The position numbers and the translations under genes were made by a program. Source: CAYGDP01 sp964348665 (GTDB lineage Bacteria; Verrucomicrobiota; Verrucomicrobiia; Palsa-1439; CAYGDP01). Taken from it: a stretch of 64,000 nucleotides of DNA. Location: assembly GCA_964348665.1 (NCBI GenBank), contig CAYGDP010000023.1, forward strand, positions 1-64,000, read 5' to 3'. Shown piece by piece: positions 56,814 to 64,000 of this stretch. The stretch's first letter is position 1. The number at the start of each line of letters is the position of its first letter. The notes beneath the pieces were generated by a model. That model did not search any database. It was not told where the DNA came from and was given only the letters and a program-made list of their open reading frames with translations.

Positions 56814-59503
56814 GAGAGTTCCTCCGCAAATTTTGCTTCCTTTTTGTTGAACACGACCGGGACAAGCAATTCGGTTTGATTGCCGCTGGCGCGAAGGGTC
56901 GCTTTCACGCCCGTGATCTTGATTCGCACCTTACCATCTACCAAGTAACTGTCGCCTTTTTCTTCAATCTTTGCGGCGGCGGCAGCGCGGAAAAAGAGAT
57001 TTGCCGGCGACTTTTCGGACCGCACCGTGACGGTGCGCTTGAATACCGCGTCGTCACCCATCGGCACGGCCACAAAATAATCCTCCACCTGCACGTCGCC
57101 AAAGGTATATCTGAACGTCGGACGAAGTTTGTCATCGAGGTTGTAGCCGCGAAATTGATAGCCGGCTTTTCTTCCAGTATCGGCTGGCCATGGCGCGTCG
57201 GTGGTGGTAAGCGACGCGAACGGCGCGCCGGGAGTCCACTTGACCTGCGCATACCCGAGTGGCGGTTGAAATCCATCGCCGCGACCGCTCCGGTGTTTCG
57301 ATGCGTCCATGAATGGGCCTTGCCAGAGCAAGGCGACCCGGATTTCGTGGGCGTCAAACGCGAGGTTCAGTTTTTCGGGATATCCGACAGCGATGGCGCG
57401 CGCGCCCGCGCCTTGGATCCAGTGACGATAAATCTGGGTTTCTTTGTCGGCAACGAGTTCTTGTTTCGCCGCGATGAGGCCGACGGGAATATCAGCGCTT
57501 TTCCCTTTGGAGAGGTACGACCAGAGTGCGGCGATTTGTTTCTCGGTGTTGCCATTGAGAATATCTTCGCGCACCGCTTTGCCATTGGGCCAAAAACTGG
57601 GCATCCGTGTGCCCGGCCGCAAAGAGATCGGGTCGAGCAAATAGCGTCGAAACCACGCGCCTTCCAGTCGCTCGTAGACTGTGGTGAGATCGAGGGCTGG
57701 AACGCCGAGCGACGGGCGGCCGGCGAAGACGTGGCACTGGACGCACGAAAGTCCGCCGGTACCAGTAAGTTTATGGCCGGCTTTCGCCAGCGTGTCGTCC
57801 ACGGCGAGTTCCGTGGCAGGCGTGCTTGCTGTGTCCGCCTTGGCGAACGCGGCGACCAGATGTTTTACGTTGGCTTGTCCAAACTGCGGCATTCGAGTGG
57901 CCATATATGGTCGCACGCTGGCGCCTTGCCAAAGCGCGCGCTCCATCCATCCCGGTTTCAGTTTTACGCCGACTCCATCGAGGTGGGGCGGCATCCGGCC
58001 TTCGTCGCCGAGGTCGGCGTCAACAGCGGTCGTGAAAAACTCCGATCGCAAACCGGCTGGTCCACCGCGTTTGCCACGGCTGTGGCAAGCATAGCAATTG
58101 AGTACCGTCATCGTGCGCGCGACTTGCTCGGCATCGGTAAGCGGCTGTGAGAGCGCGGCGAGATTGGTCAATTGCGAGCTAAGGTCGGTTCTCTGGCGGT
58201 CGGTGAACGCATATTTTGGCGCTGCAGCAGGCGGCGTGGATGAGAGACAACCCTTCGAACCCGCGAGTTGAAGAAGAGGCATGGTTTTCTTGCCGGGGAC
58301 ATCAATAGGATGGCATGCGGCACAGTTGAGGCTGGTGAAAAGTTCTTTGCCTTTAGCAGCTTTCGCTTCGTCAACGGTGAATGGCGCGTCATCAAGCGGT
58401 CGCATCGGTTGGCCTTCGTGCGACAACACGCGCGCTGGGATTTCGTTTTTGTTGATCCCCGGTCCTTTCCACGATACTTTGAACGCGTCGCCGCCACCCC
58501 CTTGGAAGAAGGTTGCAGTGATTGTGTGTTCCCCCACGGGGAGCTTTACTTTGCCATCGCGTTCCTGTTCAGGGTGGATGCCTCCGTTGTCCACAACGAG
58601 CTTTTCGTCCACGTACAGGCGTGAACCGTCGTCGGACATCGTGTAAAACGTGTAATCGCCTGCTTTTGCGATTGTGAGGATGCCGCGGAATCGCAAGGCA
58701 TAGTCGTTCTTCCGCTGTGCGACAGCGAGCGTGAATTTTTCGGTGGTGCCGGTCGCTTTCGGCTTGAGACGGTCGAACTCCGGTAATTCGGGGAATGACG
58801 CCTCGTAGTATTCGTAGGCGAGACCCTCGAGTTTGGTCGGCTCGCCACCAACCACTTGTTCGCGCAATAAATACATCGCAATGGCCCGCGATTCGCCCTC
58901 GTCGAGTTTCAGAGAAGGCATTCGTCCGGAGGACCGGGTCTTGACCGGGTCCCGGAGGAATGCGGCAAGTTCATTGACGGTGAATTTGCGCGCGAGATCG
59001 CCAAGAGGGATAGAGTCGCGTTGCAGGCGGTTCATCTCGGATTTGGTGGCATTGTCATTGGGAGCGACGGGCGGCGATTCGTGCGGCGTATGGCACGCGA
59101 CGCACCCGAGGGTGTGATACAATTTTTTGCCCGCCGCTATCGCAGCGGTGCTCGCCCCGTGTTGCACGCCCGTATCCGGCGATTGGAACGAAACGAGGTA
59201 CTGGGTGAGTGCTTCGGCGGCTTCTGCTTTTTCGGCTCCCGGAAGCGAGTGGAGCAAGTCAGGCATTGTCGGGCCGGGTTTGACGAGGAACGCGCGCAGC
59301 CATTGCGGAGTCAATTGTAAACCGTCCTTGCCGAGGCGCGGCGCTTGCCGGGAGGCGAGCCGATTTTTGATCGCGCCTGGCGCATCGTGGCATGCGACGC
59401 AGTTCATCTCAGCGAGGACAAACTCGCCAGGAGCGACGTCGGAATGTGCCGGGAGTAGTAGTGCGAACCCAAGGAAAGGCACGAGAGAGAATATGCGATT
59501 CAT
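56807..59503 (-). CDS. Pentahaem cytochrome c with PA14 domain
   Basis: The 898-residue secreted product (signal RIFSLVPFLGFALLLPAHS) has five CxxCH haem sites in order: CVACH, CVACH, CAACH, CYACH and CVQCH. Between the second and third lies a PA14-like domain (YALRFRGILTIAKAGDYTFYTMSDDGSRLYVD, VGEHTITATFFQGGGGDAF), usually carbohydrate-binding. The haem regions resemble cytochrome c domains of planctomycete PSCyt proteins. ATG 59503 is chosen because it gives the signal peptide. It overlaps the sorbosone-dehydrogenase-like gene by 7 nt and probably accepts electrons from it. Confidence 0.87.
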   Translation of the reverse strand: MNRIFSLVPFLGFALLLPAHSDVAPGEFVLAEMNCVACHDAPGAIKNRLASRQAPRLGKDGLQLTPQWLRAFLVKPGPTMPDLLHSLPGAEKAEAAEALTQYLVSFQSPDTGVQHGASTAAIAAGKKLYHTLGCVACHTPHESPPVAPNDNATKSEMNRLQRDSIPLGDLARKFTVNELAAFLRDPVKTRSSGRMPSLKLDEGESRAIAMYLLREQVVGGEPTKLEGLAYEYYEASFPELPEFDRLKPKATGTTEKFTLAVAQRKNDYALRFRGILTIAKAGDYTFYTMSDDGSRLYVDEKLVVDNGGIHPEQERDGKVKLPVGEHTITATFFQGGGGDAFKVSWKGPGINKNEIPARVLSHEGQPMRPLDDAPFTVDEAKAAKGKELFTSLNCAACHPIDVPGKKTMPLLQLAGSKGCLSSTPPAAAPKYAFTDRQRTDLSSQLTNLAALSQPLTDAEQVARTMTVLNCYACHSRGKRGGPAGLRSEFFTTAVDADLGDEGRMPPHLDGVGVKLKPGWMERALWQGASVRPYMATRMPQFGQANVKHLVAAFAKADTASTPATELAVDDTLAKAGHKLTGTGGLSCVQCHVFAGRPSLGVPALDLTTVYERLEGAWFRRYLLDPISLRPGTRMPSFWPNGKAVREDILNGNTEKQIAALWSYLSKGKSADIPVGLIAAKQELVADKETQIYRHWIQGAGARAIAVGYPEKLNLAFDAHEIRVALLWQGPFMDASKHRSGRGDGFQPPLGYAQVKWTPGAPFASLTTTDAPWPADTGRKAGYQFRGYNLDDKLRPTFRYTFGDVQVEDYFVAVPMGDDAVFKRTVTVRSEKSPANLFFRAAAAAKIEEKGDSYLVDGKVRIKITGVKATLRASGNQTELLVPVVFNKKEAKFAEELSW

Positions 59504-59628
59504 CGGCGTCAAGATTAGCTCCGGATGAAACCACAGTGGCGACAAAGTGTCAATCCCGACGTATGCGCGACGATTGATTGCTTGGCTGCGAAGAAAAACT
59601 TCACTAGACTGGTTATCGAGAAAGTAAC

Positions 59629-60483
59629 ATGCGCAACGATCTCACCGAGGCACATATTCTTGGCCGAACCACGCAACAGTGGATTGTACGGGGGGAAGAT
59701 TGCACGGCGTTGCAGGCGTATCATATCAAGCATGTTTCGATCGTGGACGCCGCCGCGCCATTTCGGATGGTACGGCTGGATCCGGACGGGAGTTTTATTC
59801 TTGCCTGTTACCAAGGGCAGGGACGGATGATCCTGGATGGGCGTTGGCAAACCTGTCGTGCCGGTCATGCGGGCTTGGCGCCGCCGCACGCGCTCGATGT
59901 GTTTCACGCGGTCCCCGGTTCGCGCTGGGGAATTTGCTGGGTACGGTATCGCGAGCCGTCCGGGCAACAGCCGATCGTTACTGCAAACTCACCGGTGATG
60001 GTCAAGTTTGACGCGGAATTATTGCGGGCAGCGATTTGGGGGTTGTATCGAGAAGTGCGAGGCGTGAACGATCCTGTGGCGATTCGGCACTGGGTAGATT
60101 TGATCCATGGTTATGTGGGACGATTGGCGCGTCCGTGGCACGCGGATGATCGGCTCTGGCAGTTGTGGTCCCGCGTAGCAACAGACTTAGCGGAGGATTG
60201 GACGTTGAAAAAACTTGCGAACCTGGCTCACATGAGCGACGAGCATTTGCGCCGGCTTTGCCGTCGTCAACTCGGCAGATCGCCGATGCAACAGATTACG
60301 TTTCTGCGGATGCAGCGGGCGGCGGAGTTATTGGAGCACAGCCATGACAAGGTGGAAACGATTGCGAATATGGTGGGCTATCAAAACCCGTTTGTTTTCT
60401 CCACGACATTTAAGAAATGGACAGGCAGGCCTCCATCCGAATATCGAGGACATCGGCTTGCCAAGCGCGTGACGGGCGCGTAG
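59629..60483 (+). CDS. AraC-family transcriptional regulator
   Basis: The 284-residue product has an N-terminal cupin-like sensor domain (about residues 30-160; FRMVRLDPDGSFILACYQGQG, LAPPHALDVFHAVPGSRWG) and a C-terminal pair of HTH motifs (WTLKKLANLAHMSDEHLRRLCRRQLGRSP, VETIANMVGYQNPFVFSTTFKKWTGRPPSEYR). Such regulators respond to sugars; it is divergent from the cytochrome/sorbosone-dehydrogenase-like pair across a 125-nt gap and is a candidate regulator of it. Confidence 0.9.
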   Translation: MRNDLTEAHILGRTTQQWIVRGEDCTALQAYHIKHVSIVDAAAPFRMVRLDPDGSFILACYQGQGRMILDGRWQTCRAGHAGLAPPHALDVFHAVPGSRWGICWVRYREPSGQQPIVTANSPVMVKFDAELLRAAIWGLYREVRGVNDPVAIRHWVDLIHGYVGRLARPWHADDRLWQLWSRVATDLAEDWTLKKLANLAHMSDEHLRRLCRRQLGRSPMQQITFLRMQRAAELLEHSHDKVETIANMVGYQNPFVFSTTFKKWTGRPPSEYRGHRLAKRVTGA

Positions 60484-60559
60484 CGATAGGTGGATTTGTA
60501 ATAGGAATTGGTGGAGTTGCCTCATGGACGGGGACAGTGTTTGAACGTAGTGTCGGTGC

Positions 60560-61276
60560 GTGAACCAGGACATTTACGAGAGACGCCAGCGCCGAGGTGG
60601 ATTCACCATTGTGGAACTGCTGGTGGTGATCGCGATCTTTATGATTTTGGCAAAGATCCTTTTACCATCCTTCGGTCGCGCGCGAGAATCAGCTCGCCGG
60701 GTCGCCTGCACGAATAATTTGCACCAAATTGCACTGGCAGTCATCGTCTATTCGAATGATAACAAGGGACGCATCCCCGCGGGAACCGGCACAACCAACT
60801 GGCTTTGGGATTTGCCTGTCAACCTCTGCAACGCGGTCGAACCGTACGGACTGCGTCGAAAGGTCCTGTATTGCCCATCCAATCAATATCAGAACGACGA
60901 TGGCCTTTGGAATTTTGCCGCGCCCGATTTCCGGGTGACGGGCTATTATTGGCTGACGCAACGAGCCGGATCGGCACCGGCGCTGACCGGCGCAAGCTAC
61001 ATCAGCAAAATGGATTCCGTCTTCAGCGCGGCGGAGACACCTTTGGCAACCGATGCGACCATATCCAGTGGCGGATCGTTTACCGGAGTCTATGGCGGCT
61101 GGTCCAAACCGCATCGGTCGGCGCATTTTAATGTTGGCATGCCTGTCTCCGAAAATGTCGTTAACCTCGGTCGACCCGCTGCCGGTGGCAATATCGCGTA
61201 TTGCGACGGTCACGTGGAATGGGTGAATCAGAACAAGATGACGATTCATGCAACCAATCCCGACCAATGGTTTTAA
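60560..61276 (+). CDS. DUF1559-type prepilin-like protein
   Basis: The 238-residue product has a type IV pilin/pseudopilin N-terminus: RRGGFTIVELLVVIAIFMILAKILLPSF, with cleavage expected after the glycines before Phe. It then continues ARESARRVACTNNLHQIALA, as in the large families of secreted planctomycete/verrucomicrobial prepilins, and ends with FNVG...GNIAYCDGHVEWV, the H-x9-DG type signature. It would be exported by a type II/IV machinery and may act at the cell surface; the specific role is unknown. Confidence 0.88.
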   Translation: MNQDIYERRQRRGGFTIVELLVVIAIFMILAKILLPSFGRARESARRVACTNNLHQIALAVIVYSNDNKGRIPAGTGTTNWLWDLPVNLCNAVEPYGLRRKVLYCPSNQYQNDDGLWNFAAPDFRVTGYYWLTQRAGSAPALTGASYISKMDSVFSAAETPLATDATISSGGSFTGVYGGWSKPHRSAHFNVGMPVSENVVNLGRPAAGGNIAYCDGHVEWVNQNKMTIHATNPDQWF

Positions 61277-61315
61277 ATCGACCGCAGCGGATCTATTCCT
61301 ATCGTTGATGTCGCC

Positions 61316-62005
61316 ATGAAAATCCCATCGCATTTCCAAATGCCGGCCATGATCGGGTCGGTAGTCGTCATCCTCATTCTACTTGTTTCCTTCTTCTGGC
61401 GAGGTGACTCGGAAGATTTAACGGTTTACACGGCAAAATATGAAACCCGGAAAATCGATGCGGCGGTCGCGCAAGCCGCAGCGCAGGAAGCTATCCGGCT
61501 GACCGGTGGCGCGGGAAACGTGGTTTTGCTCCTCAATGTTCCCGGAAAACCGACAGGCAGTTTTGTCGAACAACAATCGCAGGCGTATCGCGATGGGTTC
61601 GAGGAATCCCTTCGGAATCATGGTGGCAGCGGCATCAAAATCGTGGGAACGAAACACCGCGCCACCGATACATCCAAAGAAATCTTCTCGTTTCCGTGGC
61701 CGACGCCGTCGGTGTTGATGGACATCGCGCGAGAATTTCCTTCTGCCAATTTGTACGTCAGTTTTTGCCGTGCCCACGAGTTTACTGGGGACGACGCACC
61801 CCAGCTTCGCGCGAACAACGTTCCGCCGCTCGTGATCGTGGATAACTCTGTTCGTCCCGGCGTATCCCAGCAAACCATCATGGCAAGTGGCGCCGTCGCC
61901 GTGCTCTTCACGCAGAATCCCCGCTTGTTTGCTCGCGGAGTGCCGGATGTGCAAGGTGACCCTCAAATGATCGTTCAGGCAACCTATTTTACACTGCGAC
62001 GTTGA
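61316..62005 (+). CDS. Membrane-anchored periplasmic-binding-protein-like hypothetical protein
   Basis: The 229-residue product has one N-terminal membrane helix (MIGSVVVILILLVSFFW) and a soluble alpha/beta domain (NVVLLLNVPGKPTGSFVEQQSQAYRDGFEESLRNHGG, ANLYVSFCRAHEF, VAVLFTQNP) that resembles half of a type 1 periplasmic-binding fold. No named family was recognised. It follows the prepilin gene by 39 nt and may be co-transcribed. Confidence 0.65.
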   Translation: MKIPSHFQMPAMIGSVVVILILLVSFFWRGDSEDLTVYTAKYETRKIDAAVAQAAAQEAIRLTGGAGNVVLLLNVPGKPTGSFVEQQSQAYRDGFEESLRNHGGSGIKIVGTKHRATDTSKEIFSFPWPTPSVLMDIAREFPSANLYVSFCRAHEFTGDDAPQLRANNVPPLVIVDNSVRPGVSQQTIMASGAVAVLFTQNPRLFARGVPDVQGDPQMIVQATYFTLRR

Positions 62006-62118
62006 TACAGCCGAAGGACCCAGCCACAATACGACGACTCGAACCCGCCGTCATCAATTCCGCTCGTTTGTAACAAGCGGTTAGATAGTTTGGATACATA
62101 CCGCACGAAGCCGCGACC

Positions 62119-62148
62119 TTGACATATCGCTCGCGGATTTGTTAGAAG
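62119..62148 (+). promoter_or_regulatory. Candidate promoter of the beta-hydroxyacid dehydrogenase gene
   Basis: TTGACA (62119-62124) and TAGAAG (62143-62148) are separated by 18 nt, about 30 nt before ATG 62180. The 174-nt gap contains nothing else recognised. Confidence 0.5.
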
Positions 62149-62179
62149 ACCATTCCTCAATCAAGAGGAAAGGCGAATT

Positions 62180-63091
62180 ATGACAGCAGGAATATCTCGT
62201 GTCGGTGTCGTCGGCGTCGGACGGATGGGCTCGAACATCGCGCGCCGGCTCAAAGAAAAAGGCTTCCGTGTTACTGCCGTTTCCGATGCGCGCAGTGATA
62301 TCGCTGAGAAACTCGCCGCCGAGCTGATTGCCGAGGCGCCAAAGACCCTCGCGCGCATCGCGGAGTTGTCCGACGTGGTGATCACGGTCGTCACCGACGA
62401 CGTGGCCATGCGAAAGATTTTCACGCCGAAAGGCGACAGCTTGTTGCGCGGGGCGCGCGGTCGTGTGTTTATCAATTGTGCCACCATCACGCCGGCAGTA
62501 CACATCGAAGTGGAGAAGCTTGTCGAGAGAGCCGGCGGCAACAGCCTCGAAGCCTGCATGGCCAGCAGCATCACGCAGGCGCGGCAAGGTACGCTGTACC
62601 TGATGTGCGGTGGCAAACGTGAGGTGTTCGATCGTGTGAAACCGATTCTCGATGTGATGAGCCAGTCGCTCCGCTACATCGGTCCGGCCGGGAAAGCCGC
62701 TGAAGTAAAAGCGCTGGTAAACATGGTGATGAATACCAACACGGCGGGCTTGGCCGAGGGTCTTGGCCTGGGCGCCGCTCTTGGATTGGATTTGGAAACA
62801 CTCCGCGAGGTGTTCTCACAGACCGGGGCGAACTCGCGCGTGTTGGAGACCGACGGCGAGGACATGCAGAACCGGGCGCACGATTGCTATTTCAGTGCTG
62901 CGCACGCGGCGAAGGACAGCGGCATCGCATTGGGTTTGGCCAAAAAAGTGAAGCTGAATTTGCCGCTCGCAGCGGCAACATTCAAACAATACAGCCGGAT
63001 GACTAAAGTCGGTCTTGGTGAACTCGACAAATCCGGCATCGCCGAGCTGACGTTTCCGGGGCGAGGGCCGAAGAAAGCAAAGAAGCATTGA
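62180..63091 (+). CDS. NAD(P)-dependent beta-hydroxyacid dehydrogenase
   Basis: The 303-residue product belongs to the 3-hydroxyisobutyrate dehydrogenase/tartronate semialdehyde reductase family. The Rossmann motif is VGVVGVGRMGSNIARRLKEKG; FINCATITPAVHIEVEKL, ACMASSITQARQGTLYLMCGG and the catalytic-lysine region AAEVKALVNMVMNTN follow. A strong Shine-Dalgarno (GAGGAAAGG) precedes the ATG. The exact substrate is not deducible. It precedes the DUF5069-like gene by 45 nt. Confidence 0.9.
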   Translation: MTAGISRVGVVGVGRMGSNIARRLKEKGFRVTAVSDARSDIAEKLAAELIAEAPKTLARIAELSDVVITVVTDDVAMRKIFTPKGDSLLRGARGRVFINCATITPAVHIEVEKLVERAGGNSLEACMASSITQARQGTLYLMCGGKREVFDRVKPILDVMSQSLRYIGPAGKAAEVKALVNMVMNTNTAGLAEGLGLGAALGLDLETLREVFSQTGANSRVLETDGEDMQNRAHDCYFSAAHAAKDSGIALGLAKKVKLNLPLAAATFKQYSRMTKVGLGELDKSGIAELTFPGRGPKKAKKH

Positions 63092-63136
63092 TTTAGGACG
63101 AGAATTTCGGAAAAAACAACCAACCAGGAGAAACCC

Positions 63137-63583
63137 ATGAGCAAAGTTGTTCCATTAATCAGTTCCGGCACGGCTGGTCCGCTTGGCGTGATTCACCTGC
63201 CGCGTTTGTGGCAGAAAGTCTCGCTGGAAGCGGTCGGCAAACTCGCCGACGGTTATCCCGGCATCGGCGGCGGCTATGATATGATGGTGATCAACGCCCT
63301 CGGTCTCAACGCCGACTCGGTGAAGAAATTCATCAAGGATAGCAAGCCGACCTATCCGCAATTCGAAGCGTGGATCAAAAAGCAGCCCGGCGTGAAGCTG
63401 GACAATGCCACCATCCACAAATCGAACGTCGCGATTCAAGGCTACATCCACAAGGATGACGTGCGCAAGAGCATCTTGAGCGCCAACGGCATCGCCGACG
63501 AAGGCTCGGTGCATCACGGCGCGGTGGACCTCAATAACCTGGATGACTGGAAGGAATTCCACGCGTCCACCATCGCGTCGTAG
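63137..63583 (+). CDS. DUF5069-like protein
   Basis: The 148-residue product resembles DUF5069 proteins found in Verrucomicrobia and Planctomycetes: GPLGVIHLPRLWQKVSLEA, YDMMVINALGLNADSVKKFI, TYPQFEAWIKKQPG and LNNLDDWKEFH. No function is known. ATG 63137 follows AGGAGAAA. A good rho-independent terminator ends the unit. Confidence 0.65.
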   Translation: MSKVVPLISSGTAGPLGVIHLPRLWQKVSLEAVGKLADGYPGIGGGYDMMVINALGLNADSVKKFIKDSKPTYPQFEAWIKKQPGVKLDNATIHKSNVAIQGYIHKDDVRKSILSANGIADEGSVHHGAVDLNNLDDWKEFHASTIAS

Positions 63584-63606
63584 TTTCAAGGCTCACCGAC
63601 GTTTCC

Positions 63607-63650
63607 AAAACCGCAGTGCGGGCCCAACGGCCGGTGCTGCGGTTTTTATT
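63607..63650 (+). terminator. Rho-independent terminator
   Basis: AAAACCGCAG (63607-63616) pairs with CTGCGG and the following T run (63637-63647), with an inner GGGCC/GGCC helix around CAAC. It lies 24 nt after the DUF5069-like stop. The rest of the gap to 63815 has nothing recognised. Confidence 0.85.
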
Positions 63651-63815
63651 TGGAGAATTTAAGTTGCGGATGGCCGTCAAAGGGATATGCTACCGAAGCG
63701 AATCGAGACCATGAGGAGGAACCGAATCAATTCGAGACGATGCGGCGATGCTGACTGTAGGCATTGCTTCGCAATAAGACTACTCGGCTGCGCCCTTTTC
63801 AGGTTCAAATCAAAG

Positions 63816-64000
63816 TTATTTTGAGGAGCCGCGAAATTCGTTTCTAAAAATGTCGGAAAGGCGACAATGCAAACGCCGGATAATTTGCTGAAGGTTGCGC
63901 AGAGTAATGCTTTGCGCTCCGCGTTCGAGCCGATGCAGGGTCGAAGGAGGAAGGCCAAGCTTTCGGGAAAATTCAGCATAAGTCTGCTTCCCTCGCTTCT
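63816..64000 (-). CDS. XRE-family helix-turn-helix protein (partial, runs off the window)
   Basis: On the minus strand an open frame enters at the window edge and ends at TAA 63816-63818. The 61 visible residues include KRGKQTYAEFSRKLGLPPS, TLHRLERGAQSITLRNLQQI and RRLHCRLSDIFRN, a complete XRE/Cro-type HTH. Only the C-terminal part can be seen, so length and role are unknown. It is not in the same frame as a longer antisense frame at 63677-63979, which is not protein-like. Confidence 0.75.
   Translation of the reverse strand, partial: KRGKQTYAEFSRKLGLPPSTLHRLERGAQSITLRNLQQIIRRLHCRLSDIFRNEFRGSSK

Noticed and set aside
63677..63979. A 100-residue minus-strand frame at the right edge
   Set aside because: The overlapping frame 63816-64000 has a clear HTH sequence; this one does not look like a protein.

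Overview
The window looks like chromosomal DNA from a Gram-negative member of the Planctomycetes-Verrucomicrobia-Chlamydiae group, most likely Verrucomicrobiota. The grounds are a fairly GC-rich sequence, an LPS pathway (KdsA, LptA-like protein, LptB), a single-cysteine-motif DUF1559-type prepilin, a multihaem cytochrome c with a PA14 domain, a GYF-domain membrane protein, a giant secreted protein with an N-terminal LENRATPS motif, and many short palindromic repeats, several of them inside genes. No rRNA operon, CRISPR array, transposase or prophage was seen.

Layout. 1-5992: rpsO, pnp and a large TPR protein. 6057-12741: DNA repair and housekeeping (nth, a selenocysteine peroxiredoxin, lgt, rluD, family 4 UDG, SGNH hydrolase, zinc-ribbon protein, SDR, DEAD-box helicase). 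12738-16385 (minus strand): a polar amino acid ABC transporter with fused binding protein and permease, its ATPase, a four-helix-bundle protein and a HEPN-like protein. 16405-21516 (minus): gyrA and gyrB. 21686-30282: an ArsR regulator with a palindromic operator, an Rrf2 regulator, then a SAM-I riboswitch and a sulfur-assimilation cluster (threonine-synthase-like enzyme, ThiS/MoaD-like carrier, NIL-domain protein, APS reductase, CysD, CysNC), interrupted by an exported ankyrin protein and two small proteins. 30488-38316: ORF6N protein, two glycosidase-like secreted proteins, a sugar isomerase-like TIM barrel and a GYF membrane protein. 38415-38936: a second, exported selenocysteine peroxiredoxin, followed by tRNA-Leu(CAA). 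39210-48831: an HExxH protein, then kdsA-lptA-lptB-hpf-hprK-ptsH-ptsI-nucleotidyltransferase-metK as one overlapping gene series. 48851-54247 (minus): a 1798-residue beta-helix/lipase-like protein. 54658-64000: LemA, a sorbosone-dehydrogenase-like protein overlapping a pentahaem cytochrome c, an AraC regulator, a prepilin, a membrane-anchored protein, a beta-hydroxyacid dehydrogenase, a DUF5069-like protein and a truncated HTH gene.

The two strongest observations are these. (1) Two peroxiredoxins 32 kb apart each have an in-frame TGA exactly at the peroxidatic cysteine, with the resolving cysteine kept. Each TGA is followed by a hairpin whose apical GTT loop starts exactly 18 nt downstream, as expected for a bacterial SECIS, so the organism probably makes selenoproteins. 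(2) A SAM-I riboswitch, which normally controls methionine or cysteine genes, precedes a threonine-synthase-like gene grouped with a sulfur-carrier protein (C-terminal GG) and sulfate-assimilation genes. This suggests sulfur-carrier-dependent homocysteine (or cysteine) synthesis rather than threonine synthesis. A third theme is palindromic repeats carried in frame within coding sequences: a glycosidase gene holds several, including a perfect 21-bp inverted repeat and one copy about eight codons before its catalytic nucleophile.
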